The translations under genes were made by a program, and so were the position numbers. Shown here in pieces: positions 24,181-33,469 of a stretch of DNA of 49,283 nucleotides (the first letter of the stretch is position 1; each line of letters opens with the position of its first letter). The notes under the pieces are model-generated. The model was not told the origin of the DNA. It saw only the letters and a list, made by a program, of their open reading frames with translations, and searched no databases. This DNA is from an uncultured Acetatifactor sp. (GTDB lineage: Bacteria > Bacillota > Clostridia > Lachnospirales > Lachnospiraceae). Where the stretch lies: positions 1 to 49,283 of the forward strand of contig CANQJL010000019.1 in the NCBI GenBank assembly GCA_947624245.1, written 5' to 3'.

Positions 24181-24450
24181 TTAGTTGTTTCCGCCGCAGA
24201 AAGTAGAGAGCAGAAGGATCCAGATCAGCCATTCACAGCAGCTGCCGTTGTTGTTCAGCAGATTGAATCCGCCGCCGTTGTTGCAGCCGCAGCCATTGCC
24301 GCTGCGTCCGAATCCGTTGCCGCCGAAAGCGAACAGAAGGATAAGGATCCAGATCCAGCTGCAGCCGCAGCCCCCGTTGTTGTAGTTCGCTGTGCTCACG
24401 CCGTTGCAGGAATCGTTGCAGCCGCAGTTAGTAGCAGTCAAATCGCTCAT
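24181..24450 (-). CDS. Small Cys/Gly/Asn-rich protein with two Trp-containing hydrophobic segments
   Basis: This 89-residue protein has eleven cysteines in CGC-type pairs and two similar hydrophobic segments, CSWIWILILLFAFGG and CCEWLIWILLLSTFCGG. Each is flanked by Gly/Asn-rich runs. The pattern resembles small high-cysteine proteins of Clostridia and the short hydrophobic spore-coat proteins of Bacillus (YjcZ-like), but no function is established. The start at 24450 follows GGAGG by eight bases; an ATG five codons earlier overlaps that GGAGG. A box pair matching the sigma-K consensus lies at 24481-24509 on this strand. A spore-coat or spore-surface role is therefore a reasonable inference. 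Confidence 0.75.
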   Translation of the reverse strand: MSDLTATNCGCNDSCNGVSTANYNNGGCGCSWIWILILLFAFGGNGFGRSGNGCGCNNGGGFNLLNNNGSCCEWLIWILLLSTFCGGNN

Positions 24451-24480
24451 TTTATCAGCCTCCATAGATTATTTATGGTT

Positions 24481-24509
24481 TATTGTATGCGCACCTGCCT
24501 GTCAATGTT
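24481..24509 (-). promoter_or_regulatory. Possible sigma-K-type sporulation promoter
   Basis: Read on the minus strand, AACA (24509-24506) and CATACAATA (24489-24481) are separated by 16 bases. This fits the late mother-cell sigma-K consensus (mACm, 16-17 bases, CATAnnnTA). A TTGACA at 24505-24500 could instead be a sigma-A -35, but the matching -10 (TAAACC) is poor. Confidence 0.5.
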
Positions 24510-24548
24510 TCTTGTGCATATTCGGAAATTGAGAGTTTTAGGAATCCC

Positions 24549-24577
24549 TTGAAGCAATCCGCAAATTGTGATAGTAT
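24549..24577 (+). promoter_or_regulatory. Promoter of the sortase gene
   Basis: TTGAAG (24549-24554) and TAGTAT (24572-24577) are separated by 17 bases. It is divergent from the promoter of the Cys-rich protein. Confidence 0.65.
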
Positions 24578-24634
24578 GATTATGAGAAAGTGGAAGCAAA
24601 ATTGTCTTCGGGGAAAGGTAACGAAGGACAAATT

Positions 24635-25714
24635 ATGACACAGACAGGCTATACCGTGGAGGGACGGCAGTTTCGGACAAAGAGCGATTATGCGCGGGCG
24701 CTCCACGATAAAAAGATAATGGACCGGCTCCGGCAGGAGACGGATCTGGAAGATGCGGCACAGCTGAAACGGCTGAAGGAAGATGTCCTGAACGGGAAAC
24801 ATAATTTTTTTACACTTCTGCAGCAGGATTTTATCGAGGAGATAGACGGATACCTGCAGAAGGTTTCCGGAGAACGCAAGCAGAAGCTGGACGGCTATGT
24901 GCAGCAGGAATTAAAGCGCAGAGAGCGGCGCAGAAAGCTCATGATCGTCGTCTGCAGCTTGGTGGCGGCGGGCTGTCTGGTGTATTTGGGAGTATATTCC
25001 TATTTCAATCAGCGCACGGAGAACGAATATCAGGCGCTCAGCGACCTGAAAGAGCGGCCGGTCATGGAGAATGAGGCGGCGGCTTCCACCGTCCAATATA
25101 CGCTGGAGGAGGAAAAAGCGGCTCCGGAAGTGCTGGACGAGTTTAAAAATTTGTTAAATGTCAACAAAAAACTAATCGGATGGGTAAAAATTGACGATAC
25201 AAATATAGATTACCCCGTAATGCAAACAACGGACAATGATTACTACCTTGAACATAACCTAAATCAGGAGTACGATAAGAACGGCTCGATCTTTCTGGAC
25301 AAAGACTGCGATATCGTGGAGCCCAGCACGAATCTGATCCTCTACGGGCACCACATGCGCAGCGGCAAGATGTTCGGCGAACTGGATAAATATGAGAGCC
25401 AGACCTATTGTGAGGAGCACCCGTACATTCAGTTCGATACGCTGTATGAGAAGGGCACATGGCAGGTCATGTATGTGTTCCGCTCCAAGGTGTACAGTCA
25501 GGAAGAAATCGTCTTTAAATATTATCAGTTCATCGACGTGAACAGCGAGCAGGAGTTCGACTCCAATATGCAGGAGATGGCGGCGTTGTCTTTGTACGAC
25601 ACGGGCGTGACGGCGGAGTACGGCGACAGGCTTCTTACGCTGTCCACCTGTGATTATGAGGAAACCAACGGGCGTTTTGTGATAGTGGCGAAAAAAGTCG
25701 CGACAAAGGAGTAG
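24635..25714 (+). CDS. Class B sortase
   Basis: Sortases are membrane transpeptidases that cut a C-terminal sorting motif and join surface proteins to the wall. This 359-residue protein has a charged, probably cytoplasmic N-terminal region of about 95 residues. A transmembrane helix follows (LMIVVCSLVAAGCLVYLGVYSYF), then the catalytic domain: His in LYGHHMRSG (residue 239 or 240), Cys339 in TLSTCDYEE, and the nearby Arg in NGRFVIVA. The motif order and the insertions before TLSTC are of class B type. The start at 24635 follows GAAGGA by seven bases and is preferred to a GTG at 24590. The next gene begins seven bases downstream and ends in a sorting signal, so it is the likely substrate. Confidence 0.93.
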   Translation: MTQTGYTVEGRQFRTKSDYARALHDKKIMDRLRQETDLEDAAQLKRLKEDVLNGKHNFFTLLQQDFIEEIDGYLQKVSGERKQKLDGYVQQELKRRERRRKLMIVVCSLVAAGCLVYLGVYSYFNQRTENEYQALSDLKERPVMENEAAASTVQYTLEEEKAAPEVLDEFKNLLNVNKKLIGWVKIDDTNIDYPVMQTTDNDYYLEHNLNQEYDKNGSIFLDKDCDIVEPSTNLILYGHHMRSGKMFGELDKYESQTYCEEHPYIQFDTLYEKGTWQVMYVFRSKVYSQEEIVFKYYQFIDVNSEQEFDSNMQEMAALSLYDTGVTAEYGDRLLTLSTCDYEETNGRFVIVAKKVATKE

Positions 25715-25720
25715 TGGGAA

Positions 25721-28700
25721 ATGGCAAACAGTAAAGTTACGAAGGAAACTCAGAACGAAGCTCCCAAGAAAGGGGGCAGGAGGTTAAAGCGGTCCGTGCG
25801 CAAAACATTCGGCGCGCTGTTTCTCGCGTCTGCTATCGCGGTGGCGGCTATTCCGACGGAGGGACTGCAGGCAGCGGAGGCGAAGAAAAAACTTACATGG
25901 GAAGAGCAAATCGGCTCCAAACCTGGGACGTCCGTCATTCCTCTGGCTACCAAAGACGATCCTATTTACACTACTGAGGACGGCACATTCCAGTTCGCTT
26001 GGCATCAGGTTGGAGTGGACTGGATCGCTATTATCCTCGGATATACGAGCGGAACGCTGGACAATAACGAGCTTGTCATTCCCGATACGGTAGACGCTTA
26101 TACCAGATACAACCCCAACGACGGTTCTGCGGACCGTTATGTGGCAGTGAGCCGCAGCAAGGAGCCGCTGTATTACAGAGTGCTGGTAAGTGAGGCTGTG
26201 GTATCCGGCGGGGATACCGTTAAGGAGGCAGAGTATAATTATATTCCTTGCTACAACAGTACCCGAAGCGAGTGGGGCTATACAGATGAAGATAAGACCG
26301 TGGAGCGATCTATGGAAGATTTCTGGTACAAAGACGGAGAAGAATATAAGCCGACTACGGAGCTGGATCACCAGTGGATTCGGAATATCACCGTGAAATA
26401 TATCGGAAATCAGTATCTGGCGCCGGACTCTGCTCAGAACGGTGCCTGGGAACTGGCAAAGGAAGTAGAAAGTACCTATAACACGGATCCGTCCAAGGGA
26501 ATTTTTTCCGGCAATACCAATATACGGACGCTGACGGTGGGAGAGAACCTTGAAGGCATCGGAAACTATGCCTTTTACAACTGTGCAAGTCTTTCCACCA
26601 TCAAACTCGGCAACGGCATTAAAGAAATCGGTCACAGCGCTTTTCAGAACTGTATTCAGATGACGTCGATCAGTATTCCTTTTGCCAGCAATCTGCAATA
26701 TATATCGGATTACACGTTTGCAGGCTGCAGGGATCTTCAGTCCTTTACGCTGCCTACCGGCGTGACCAAGATCTACGATCATGCCTTTGACGGCTGTTCT
26801 TCTCTGCGGGGTCTGAATCTGAGCGGAATCATGGAGGAGAACGTTTTGAAAGGGACTCTGCTGGAAGAGATTGGCTACTATGCATTTGCAAACTGTACTT
26901 CTCTGGAGAATCTGACCCTGCCTTCAAATTTCTCCAACGCGGCTCAGGAGAATACGCTGCATCTGAACAATTTCGCGGGCTGTACCGGCTTGAAGCACAT
27001 TGAGGTGCTGAATCCGAATCTGAAGCTGACGGCAGATGAAGCGGAAGAGGAAAATAATTATACGGTAGCCCAATTCAAGTCTCAGGTGGATCCTACATTC
27101 TACTTTGAGGCAGACGATATTTCGGGTACGCATAATTACACGAAAGAAAATATGATTGCATTTAAGTATTCCGGACAGGACCTGTATGAACTGATCGTTC
27201 TGGAACCGGTGAAGGCAGCCTCGCCCGAAGGGGATAAGGCAAAGCTTACTTATCAGGTAAACTCTTCCAATGAGCTGGTGTATTTTGAAATAGAAAAGGG
27301 TAAGACTGTGGAGGAGGTAACGATTCCTGCCACAATCGGACCTTACGGTATCGCGACATTGGGGTCTGATTCGTTCAGCAAAAAAGGGGAGAGCAGCTGT
27401 GCCCTCAAGAGAATCATTATTCCGTCCACGGTGAAAAAGATCGAGACAGGAGCGTTCGAGGGCTGTCATGATCTTGCATGGGTCATTTTCAACGATCCCG
27501 ATCCGGCGCTCACCATTGAACACAATGCATTTCAGACACAGGTGGTGGAGCCTGTTCTGTGTACGCACAGTGCAGACTTGAATGATAAGACGCCTGAACT
27601 TCATTTTGTGGGTCCTATTTCCGGAGAGGCAGGGCTGTCGGCGCCGTTTGCCTACGCGATGACCAGAGACGAGACCATCGACAACGATAATCAGCCCACC
27701 ACTTATATTACCTACCACAGCGGCTGGCCGTCTAATCTGGAAGTGCAGTACAATCCTGCCACGCAGAGGAACGAGTTGATTGATTATCCTACCCTGACAA
27801 CTATGGCGGAGGGAAAATATAAGACGGAGGATTATCCCTATCTTACTCAGAGTCAGGCGACCAATATACAGAAATCCGTGGAAAGCTATCAGACCTCCGT
27901 GAGCAACGGGGACAGGGATCCGCTTTTGACGATGAACACCGATGAGGCGGCTGCAATCAAAGCGGCAAAGGATCTGTATTTGCCGGAGGGAATTACCGGA
28001 ATCAAAGAGAATCTCTTTGTGGAGAAAGAAGATGTAACTGAAAATCTGAAAAATGTGGAGAAGACCATCACCGCAGACGGTCTGATTGATATTGCCCCGG
28101 GCACCTTTAAAGGACATGAGAATCTGGTGGGAGTCTTCCTGAATGATGCAACGGAATCTATTGGGGAGTATGCCTTCGAGGACTGCAAGAACCTTACCAC
28201 GGTGAGCCTTCCCGGGACGGTAAATAAACTGGGAACACGTCCCTTCAAAGGCTGTGAGAAACTGAGCAGCGTGGACTTTAACGGCGGACCGTATTTCACC
28301 TGCGACAGGGGAATTATTTACGAGCTCTCGGACGCAGGCACCAAAGAGAAGCTGGTGGAATTTCTGGAGGGCAGGACCAATCCCCTTGTGACGGCGGAGG
28401 AGACCGCCGGCGTGACGGCGCTCTATCCGGAAGCATTTGCGGATACCGGCGTGTCTACCGTGGATTTAAGCCAGACCTCCATTAACACAGTGCCGGAGGG
28501 GGCGTTCTATCATACTGAGGATCTGGTCAGCGTGATCCTGCCCCGACAGATGGACGGTGGAACCATCGCGGACGGCGCTTTTGCAGACAGCTCCGTCAGG
28601 GTACTTACCATTCCAGGTAAATATCTGAATATGACGGAGAAGGCTTTTACCGGCACGGAAAAATATGCGAACCAGGCGGATAATTATCCGGATCGTTTGA

Positions 28701-30220
28701 TCTTTGTCTGTGAGCCGGACGGCATGGCAGACACGTTTGCCAAACAGCACGGTATCCAGTCGGAAGCAAAGGAGCCGGAGATCTACTATCAGGTCAGCTT
28801 CTGGTATTATGACGACGATAACGTGCCACGCCAGATAGGCGAAGCACAGGAGGTACAGCTCGGGCACAGCGCTCAGGCGCCTACGCCTCCTGCCAAGACG
28901 GGCTACACGTTCCTGGACTGGCAGCCCAATACCTGGCAGTCGGTGTCGGAGAATGAAAAATATTATGCCAACTATGTAAAGAACGATACCGTGATGTACA
29001 ACGTGGTCTTCCAGGACTACAACGGCAAGGAGATCAGCAGACAGACGGTGGCTGCGGGCGGTTCTGCCATTATCCCTCAGAATCCTTACAGGGAGGGATA
29101 CAAGTTTGACGGCTGGATGCTCTCCGGCGGCGACGGCGCCTATGTGACCAGCTTGTCGAACGTGCAGAGCGACATGACGCTGATCGCTCAGTATCATCAG
29201 CTCCAGGAGGGCGAGAATCCGGACGATACCCCGTTCCCCAGCGGCTCGGGAAGCCCTAGCCCGGGCGGCAATAGCGGCAGCCCGGCTCCGGGCGGCTCAA
29301 GCAGCCCTTCTCCCGGAGCGAACGGTCCCCTTTATACTCTGACCGTCCAGAACGGCAGCGGCTCCGGCAGCTATGCGGCGGGCGCCCAGCCCGTAATTAT
29401 CGCCAATGATCCGGCGAGGGGCCAGGTCTTTGACTATTGGTCGGTAAGCCCTGAGGACGTAAAAATCGCAAGTACGGTCCTTTCCGCGTCAATCATTACC
29501 ATGCCCGCAAAAGATGTGACCGTGACGGCTCATTACAAGGCGGGTTCGGCCAACAGCAGCTCCGGCGGAGGCGGAACCGGCAGCGGCAACAATGCGGTGA
29601 GACCGAACAGAAATGTGTCCGAGCTGTCCAACGGCACCACCGTTGTCATCGATAAGAACGGCCTGTCCAATACGGGCGTGGTCTCCGCTACGGTGCACGG
29701 CTCCTCCGACAATTTCACGATCAAGATATCGGAGAGTGATGCGGCGACGGCAGCGGCGCTGAGAGCGTTGATGGCGGAATACGGCAGTCTGGACAATATC
29801 AAGTATTTCCCCATGGACATCTCGCTGTACGATTCCACGGGAACCACAAAGATCACGGACACGACGGGTCTGACTGTGGATATTACACTGCCAATTCCGG
29901 ATTCGCTGATCACCTACGCCGGCAATAACCGTGTGGCCAGTGTAGCCAATGACAGACTGGAGCGGTTAGGCGCGAGATTTACCACCATTCAGGGCGTGTC
30001 CTGTGTCACCTTTACGGCGGAGCATTTCTCGCCTTACATGATCTATGTGGATACGGGCGATCTGTCGGCCGGAAACGTGTCTGACAGCACGCCGAAGACG
30101 GGAGATTTTATTCATCCCAAGTGGTTCTTATCCATCGGATTGGCATGTCTGTCCTTTGTCTTGTTTGTACAGAAGGACGGCATTCGGAAACCGAAGAAGG
30201 TCAAAGTGAAGGCCGGATAA
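25721..30220 (+). CDS. Large BspA-like leucine-rich-repeat surface protein with sorting signal
   Basis: The 1499-residue protein has a long signal peptide (Arg/Lys-rich start, hydrophobic GALFLASAIAVAAIP, about residues 31-45). BspA-type LRR_5 repeats follow in at least three blocks (about 255-430, 540-620, 760-970) with motifs such as IGNYAFYNCASL and IKEIGHSAFQNC. Next come two InlB B-repeat-like units (GYTFLDWQP and GYKFDGWML, about 1025-1165) and a Pro/Ser/Gly linker near 1170-1205. A divergent B-repeat ends the repeat part. The C-terminus is a sorting signal: TPKTGD (1457-1462), a hydrophobic helix and a Lys-rich tail. BspA-like proteins bind host or bacterial surfaces. It is seven bases behind the class B sortase, its probable anchoring enzyme. 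Confidence 0.9.
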   Translation: MANSKVTKETQNEAPKKGGRRLKRSVRKTFGALFLASAIAVAAIPTEGLQAAEAKKKLTWEEQIGSKPGTSVIPLATKDDPIYTTEDGTFQFAWHQVGVDWIAIILGYTSGTLDNNELVIPDTVDAYTRYNPNDGSADRYVAVSRSKEPLYYRVLVSEAVVSGGDTVKEAEYNYIPCYNSTRSEWGYTDEDKTVERSMEDFWYKDGEEYKPTTELDHQWIRNITVKYIGNQYLAPDSAQNGAWELAKEVESTYNTDPSKGIFSGNTNIRTLTVGENLEGIGNYAFYNCASLSTIKLGNGIKEIGHSAFQNCIQMTSISIPFASNLQYISDYTFAGCRDLQSFTLPTGVTKIYDHAFDGCSSLRGLNLSGIMEENVLKGTLLEEIGYYAFANCTSLENLTLPSNFSNAAQENTLHLNNFAGCTGLKHIEVLNPNLKLTADEAEEENNYTVAQFKSQVDPTFYFEADDISGTHNYTKENMIAFKYSGQDLYELIVLEPVKAASPEGDKAKLTYQVNSSNELVYFEIEKGKTVEEVTIPATIGPYGIATLGSDSFSKKGESSCALKRIIIPSTVKKIETGAFEGCHDLAWVIFNDPDPALTIEHNAFQTQVVEPVLCTHSADLNDKTPELHFVGPISGEAGLSAPFAYAMTRDETIDNDNQPTTYITYHSGWPSNLEVQYNPATQRNELIDYPTLTTMAEGKYKTEDYPYLTQSQATNIQKSVESYQTSVSNGDRDPLLTMNTDEAAAIKAAKDLYLPEGITGIKENLFVEKEDVTENLKNVEKTITADGLIDIAPGTFKGHENLVGVFLNDATESIGEYAFEDCKNLTTVSLPGTVNKLGTRPFKGCEKLSSVDFNGGPYFTCDRGIIYELSDAGTKEKLVEFLEGRTNPLVTAEETAGVTALYPEAFADTGVSTVDLSQTSINTVPEGAFYHTEDLVSVILPRQMDGGTIADGAFADSSVRVLTIPGKYLNMTEKAFTGTEKYANQADNYPDRLIFVCEPDGMADTFAKQHGIQSEAKEPEIYYQVSFWYYDDDNVPRQIGEAQEVQLGHSAQAPTPPAKTGYTFLDWQPNTWQSVSENEKYYANYVKNDTVMYNVVFQDYNGKEISRQTVAAGGSAIIPQNPYREGYKFDGWMLSGGDGAYVTSLSNVQSDMTLIAQYHQLQEGENPDDTPFPSGSGSPSPGGNSGSPAPGGSSSPSPGANGPLYTLTVQNGSGSGSYAAGAQPVIIANDPARGQVFDYWSVSPEDVKIASTVLSASIITMPAKDVTVTAHYKAGSANSSSGGGGTGSGNNAVRPNRNVSELSNGTTVVIDKNGLSNTGVVSATVHGSSDNFTIKISESDAATAAALRALMAEYGSLDNIKYFPMDISLYDSTGTTKITDTTGLTVDITLPIPDSLITYAGNNRVASVANDRLERLGARFTTIQGVSCVTFTAEHFSPYMIYVDTGDLSAGNVSDSTPKTGDFIHPKWFLSIGLACLSFVLFVQKDGIRKPKKVKVKAG

Positions 30221-30269
30221 AGGAAAGCTTGGATCAGAAAAGACCGGATAAGTGAAGACCGGATAAAGG
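30213..30269 (+). repeat. Three CCGGATAA repeats between the BspA-like genes
   Basis: CCGGATAA occurs at 30213-30220, 30244-30251 and 30259-30266. The first copy includes the TAA stop of the upstream gene, and the third runs into AAAGGAAAAA, the ribosome binding site of the next gene. The motif resembles the repeats after leuS at 21348-21450. Confidence 0.65.
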
Positions 30270-30276
30270 AAAAAAT

Positions 30277-32451
30277 ATGAAGAGAAGGAAACGGCCGATC
30301 GGTGTCCTGCTGATTATAGCGGCGCTTATCATCATGCAGCTTCCTGTATCGGAGGCAGAGGCGGCGACGTCATCTGCTTCCGATTTTAGAATTGAGGGAA
30401 GCACATTAGTAAAGTATCGAGGCACGGAAAAATCCGTGTCTGTTCCCGATACCGTCCAAACGATCGGAAAGGGAGCCTTCGAGGACAATACGAATGTGGA
30501 GCTTGTGGTGCTTCCGAATTCCGTAAAGGAGATCGAAGCCTATGCGTTCTGGGGCTGCGACCGGCTTGATACCGTTGTGCTGGGCAGGGGCTTAAAGGCC
30601 GTGGGAGACTATGCTTTTGCGGGCTGTAAGGGGCTTGTCCAGATGACGCTGCCCGCCAATGTGACCTCCGTCGGCGTGCAGTCCTTTGCCGATTGTGTGA
30701 ATTTAAAGGATATTACCATTCCGCCGGAGACCGTTTTCATTCATGATACGGCCTTTGACGGGTGTTGGCAGCTGACGATCCACTGTCAGACGGGCAGTAT
30801 TGCGGATCGTTACGCACAGGATTTTTATGAAAGACAGAAAGAAATGCCGGAGTACGAAGATGTCCCCGGATATAGTTCCGTCTCGGACAATGACGAACAG
30901 GAGCCGCAGCCCACGCAGACTCCGGAGCCTGTGCCCGCTCCGGAAACGGAGCCGGTTCCCGGGTATTCCGGCGAGGAGAATAATACGGAGGGAGATCCGC
31001 TGGGAAATACGAAGGTGGTAGGCAACAGAGCCGTGATATTCCTCAATCCGGAAGCGCTCAATGTATATGGCGCAGAGTCCGGTGCCGCTTCGGAAGTCCC
31101 TGTATCCGATGCGCCCACGCCGGTAATGGAATTTTCCGAAGGCAGGCAGGAGGGCGGGCTTCCCAAATATGCTGTCGTTGACGGCCGTGTGGTGGCCGAT
31201 CAGGCATATTATAGGAGCTTAGAGCTGAGCGATGTGTCGTTGCCGGAGAGCATTCGGGAGATCGGACAGTTTGCCTATGCCAGAAGCTCCCTGAAGGAGA
31301 TACGGATTCCTCAGGGTGTGGAGAATATCTGTTACGGCGCATTTTATCACTGCGACGATCTGCAGACGGTGTCCCTGCCGGATACGGTGCGAAACGTGGA
31401 GCCTAAGGCCTTTCGGAATACGGCGTGGGTAGAGCGGTTCTTAAGCGGCGACAGCGCCGACGGAGGCGATTATCTGGTGAGCGGCGGCGTGCTCGCGGCG
31501 TACCGCGGCAATGGGGCGAATGTGTCCGTGCCGGAGGGCGTGCGGGTGATTGCTGCGGAGGTCTTTCAGGGCCATGAGGAGATACAGTCGGTGACCTTTC
31601 CGGAGAGTCTTCGCGTGATCGGAGAGGGCGCCTTTGAGGACTGCACGGAATTGAAGGAGATTGCGCTGAATCAGGGACTGGAACAGATAAAGGACAGAGC
31701 GTTCCTAAACTGTGCAGCGGAAAAGATATCCGTGCCGGCCTCGGTGCAGACGATAGGACTGCGGGCCATAGAAGGTATACAGGCCGAATATGCGGGAGAG
31801 GAGCCGGAGCGCACTTACGAGATATCCGCAACCAGACTTTCCAACGAGTCGTTTCGGGCGCCGGAGCCTGATGCGGAAGCGGTGGCCGACGGCGTGGTAG
31901 TGGAGTCGCCGGACGGCGCGTCGGCCGTTTTGGAGGGCGCGGGGCGCAGTTACGTCCTGCAGATTACCGAGAGCGGCGATACGGCTTCGATGAATACTGC
32001 ATTCCGGCGCATTTTCGGGACGCAGATGCCGGAGGGTACGTATGTATATGATATGAAACTTACGGACAACAGCGGAATTCCTCTGACGAAGCTTGGCAGG
32101 CAGATGCTGACGGTCGTTCTGCCGCTGCCCGAGGCTTTGGCGGGACAGGAGATCAGACTTTTCCGCACGGACAGGAACGGCCAGCTGGAAGAAATTTCCG
32201 CCGAGCCTGTCACCGTGGAGGGGAGGAACAGTCTTCGCTTTGCCACGAATACCGTATCACAGATTGCTCTTTGCCCTGCGGGAGCCTCGCAGGCACAGCC
32301 TGTGGAGATCGGCGAAGAAATCGTAAGCATGGGAGCGCCTCCGGAAGCGGCGCGGAAGACGGCGCTGCCCTGGAAATATCCTGTGGGCTGCGGCGTTCTG
32401 CTCACGGGAGCGGTCCTGGTGTTCGCCGGAGGGCGCAGGCGCAGCCGATAG
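30277..32451 (+). CDS. BspA-like leucine-rich-repeat protein with C-terminal membrane anchor
   Basis: The 724-residue protein starts with a signal peptide (MKRRKRPIGVLLIIAALIIM, cleavage near EAEA). LRR_5 repeats lie near residues 30-180 and 300-520 (VKEIEAYAFWGCDRL, VTSVGVQSFADC, IRVIAAEVFQGH-type units). Between them is a Pro/Glu-rich linker with PTQTPEPVPAPETEPVPG. The C-terminus has a single hydrophobic helix (YPVGCGVLLTGAVLVFAGG) and RRRSR but no PKTG-like sorting motif, so it is probably held by the membrane. It follows the first BspA-like gene by 56 bases without a terminator, and the two likely share a transcript with the sortase. The ligand is unknown. Confidence 0.87.
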   Translation: MKRRKRPIGVLLIIAALIIMQLPVSEAEAATSSASDFRIEGSTLVKYRGTEKSVSVPDTVQTIGKGAFEDNTNVELVVLPNSVKEIEAYAFWGCDRLDTVVLGRGLKAVGDYAFAGCKGLVQMTLPANVTSVGVQSFADCVNLKDITIPPETVFIHDTAFDGCWQLTIHCQTGSIADRYAQDFYERQKEMPEYEDVPGYSSVSDNDEQEPQPTQTPEPVPAPETEPVPGYSGEENNTEGDPLGNTKVVGNRAVIFLNPEALNVYGAESGAASEVPVSDAPTPVMEFSEGRQEGGLPKYAVVDGRVVADQAYYRSLELSDVSLPESIREIGQFAYARSSLKEIRIPQGVENICYGAFYHCDDLQTVSLPDTVRNVEPKAFRNTAWVERFLSGDSADGGDYLVSGGVLAAYRGNGANVSVPEGVRVIAAEVFQGHEEIQSVTFPESLRVIGEGAFEDCTELKEIALNQGLEQIKDRAFLNCAAEKISVPASVQTIGLRAIEGIQAEYAGEEPERTYEISATRLSNESFRAPEPDAEAVADGVVVESPDGASAVLEGAGRSYVLQITESGDTASMNTAFRRIFGTQMPEGTYVYDMKLTDNSGIPLTKLGRQMLTVVLPLPEALAGQEIRLFRTDRNGQLEEISAEPVTVEGRNSLRFATNTVSQIALCPAGASQAQPVEIGEEIVSMGAPPEAARKTALPWKYPVGCGVLLTGAVLVFAGGRRRSR

Positions 32452-32487
32452 AACCGAAGCAAAGATCAAACGGCACTTATTTCATGT

Positions 32488-32535
32488 CCCGGCATACTAT
32501 AGAAAAGGAATATAGTATATGCCGGGGCTTTTTCT
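32488..32535 (+). terminator. Intrinsic terminator after the surface-protein genes
   Basis: CCCGGCATACTATA (32488-32501) pairs with TATAGTAT-GCCGGG (32511-32526, one AT bulge) around a purine loop, followed by GCTTTTTCTATT. The start codon of the next gene is at 32539, directly behind the T-run. Confidence 0.85.
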
Positions 32536-32538
32536 ATT

Positions 32539-33468
32539 ATGCAGAGGGTGCGGGAACAAATACAGGATATTTACGGGGAACGAACTGACGGAGGCAGCGG
32601 AGTCACGGTCGCAATGCTGGACACGGGCGTGTCGTTCCACCCCGACCTTGCAGGGAAAATTTTATGCTTTCGGGATTTTGTGGGCCCGGGATATTCGGCG
32701 TGGGTGGGCGGCACAGACCCATATGACGATAACGGGCACGGCACCCATGTGGCGGGAATCCTCTGTGGGACCGGTCTGCTGTCCGCCGGCAGATATCGCG
32801 GAGTGGCGCCGGGCGCCGGGCTTGTGGTGGGAAAGGTCTTGGACGAGAGAGGCGACGGTGACACGGAGGCCATGATAAGAGGTCTCGACTGGGTCCTTGC
32901 GCTGCGGGAGAGATACCGCATACGGATTCTGAATATTTCGGTGGGAATCGGCGATCTGGACGATAAGAAAAAGTCACATGCCCTGCAGGATAAGCTGCAG
33001 CAGCTGTGGGACCGAGGAATACTGGTGGTGTGTGCGGCCGGCAACAAAGGGCCGGGAGAGGGGACGGTCTCCTCGGTGGGCGGCGGCTCCAACGTGGTGA
33101 CGGTGGGTTGTCATGACGGAGGCCTTAAGACAGGCGCAGCCTGGCTCTGCGAAAATTATTCCGGCAGAGGCGTATCGGGGGAAAGGCCGAGGAAACCGGA
33201 TCTTGTGGCGCCGGGCACGGAAATCGTTTCCTGCAATTTTTTGTGCCGCCGGTGGAAAGGGACCTTCATCAACGCCTACACCGCCAAGAGCGGAACCTCC
33301 ATGGCAACGCCCATCGTATCGGGCGCCGCTGCCCTGGCGCTGCAGAAATATCCGGGCATGACGAATGAGGAGTGCCGCCAAAAGCTGCAGTACACGGCAA
33401 CGGATCTGGGCTGCCCGTGGAATCAGCAGGGGTGGGGAATGGTGAACATCAGGCGGCTGCTGGAATGA
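32539..33468 (+). CDS. S8-family subtilisin-like serine protease, no signal peptide
   Basis: This 309-residue protein has the complete subtilisin triad: Asp in VAMLDTGVSFHPDL (residue 30), His in NGHGTHVAGI (about 71), and Ser in GTSMATPIVSGAAALALQ (about 257), with the oxyanion Asn in CAAGNKG. There is no signal peptide or propeptide, and the length fits intracellular-type subtilisins. It could process proteins inside the cell or be released by lysis. Translation control is unusual: the ATG is three bases after a terminator T-run and has no good Shine-Dalgarno sequence, the nearest G-run (GGGG) being part of the terminator stem. Later in-frame starts would remove the catalytic Asp region. 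Confidence 0.88.
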   Translation: MQRVREQIQDIYGERTDGGSGVTVAMLDTGVSFHPDLAGKILCFRDFVGPGYSAWVGGTDPYDDNGHGTHVAGILCGTGLLSAGRYRGVAPGAGLVVGKVLDERGDGDTEAMIRGLDWVLALRERYRIRILNISVGIGDLDDKKKSHALQDKLQQLWDRGILVVCAAGNKGPGEGTVSSVGGGSNVVTVGCHDGGLKTGAAWLCENYSGRGVSGERPRKPDLVAPGTEIVSCNFLCRRWKGTFINAYTAKSGTSMATPIVSGAAALALQKYPGMTNEECRQKLQYTATDLGCPWNQQGWGMVNIRRLLE

Positions 33469-33469
33469 A

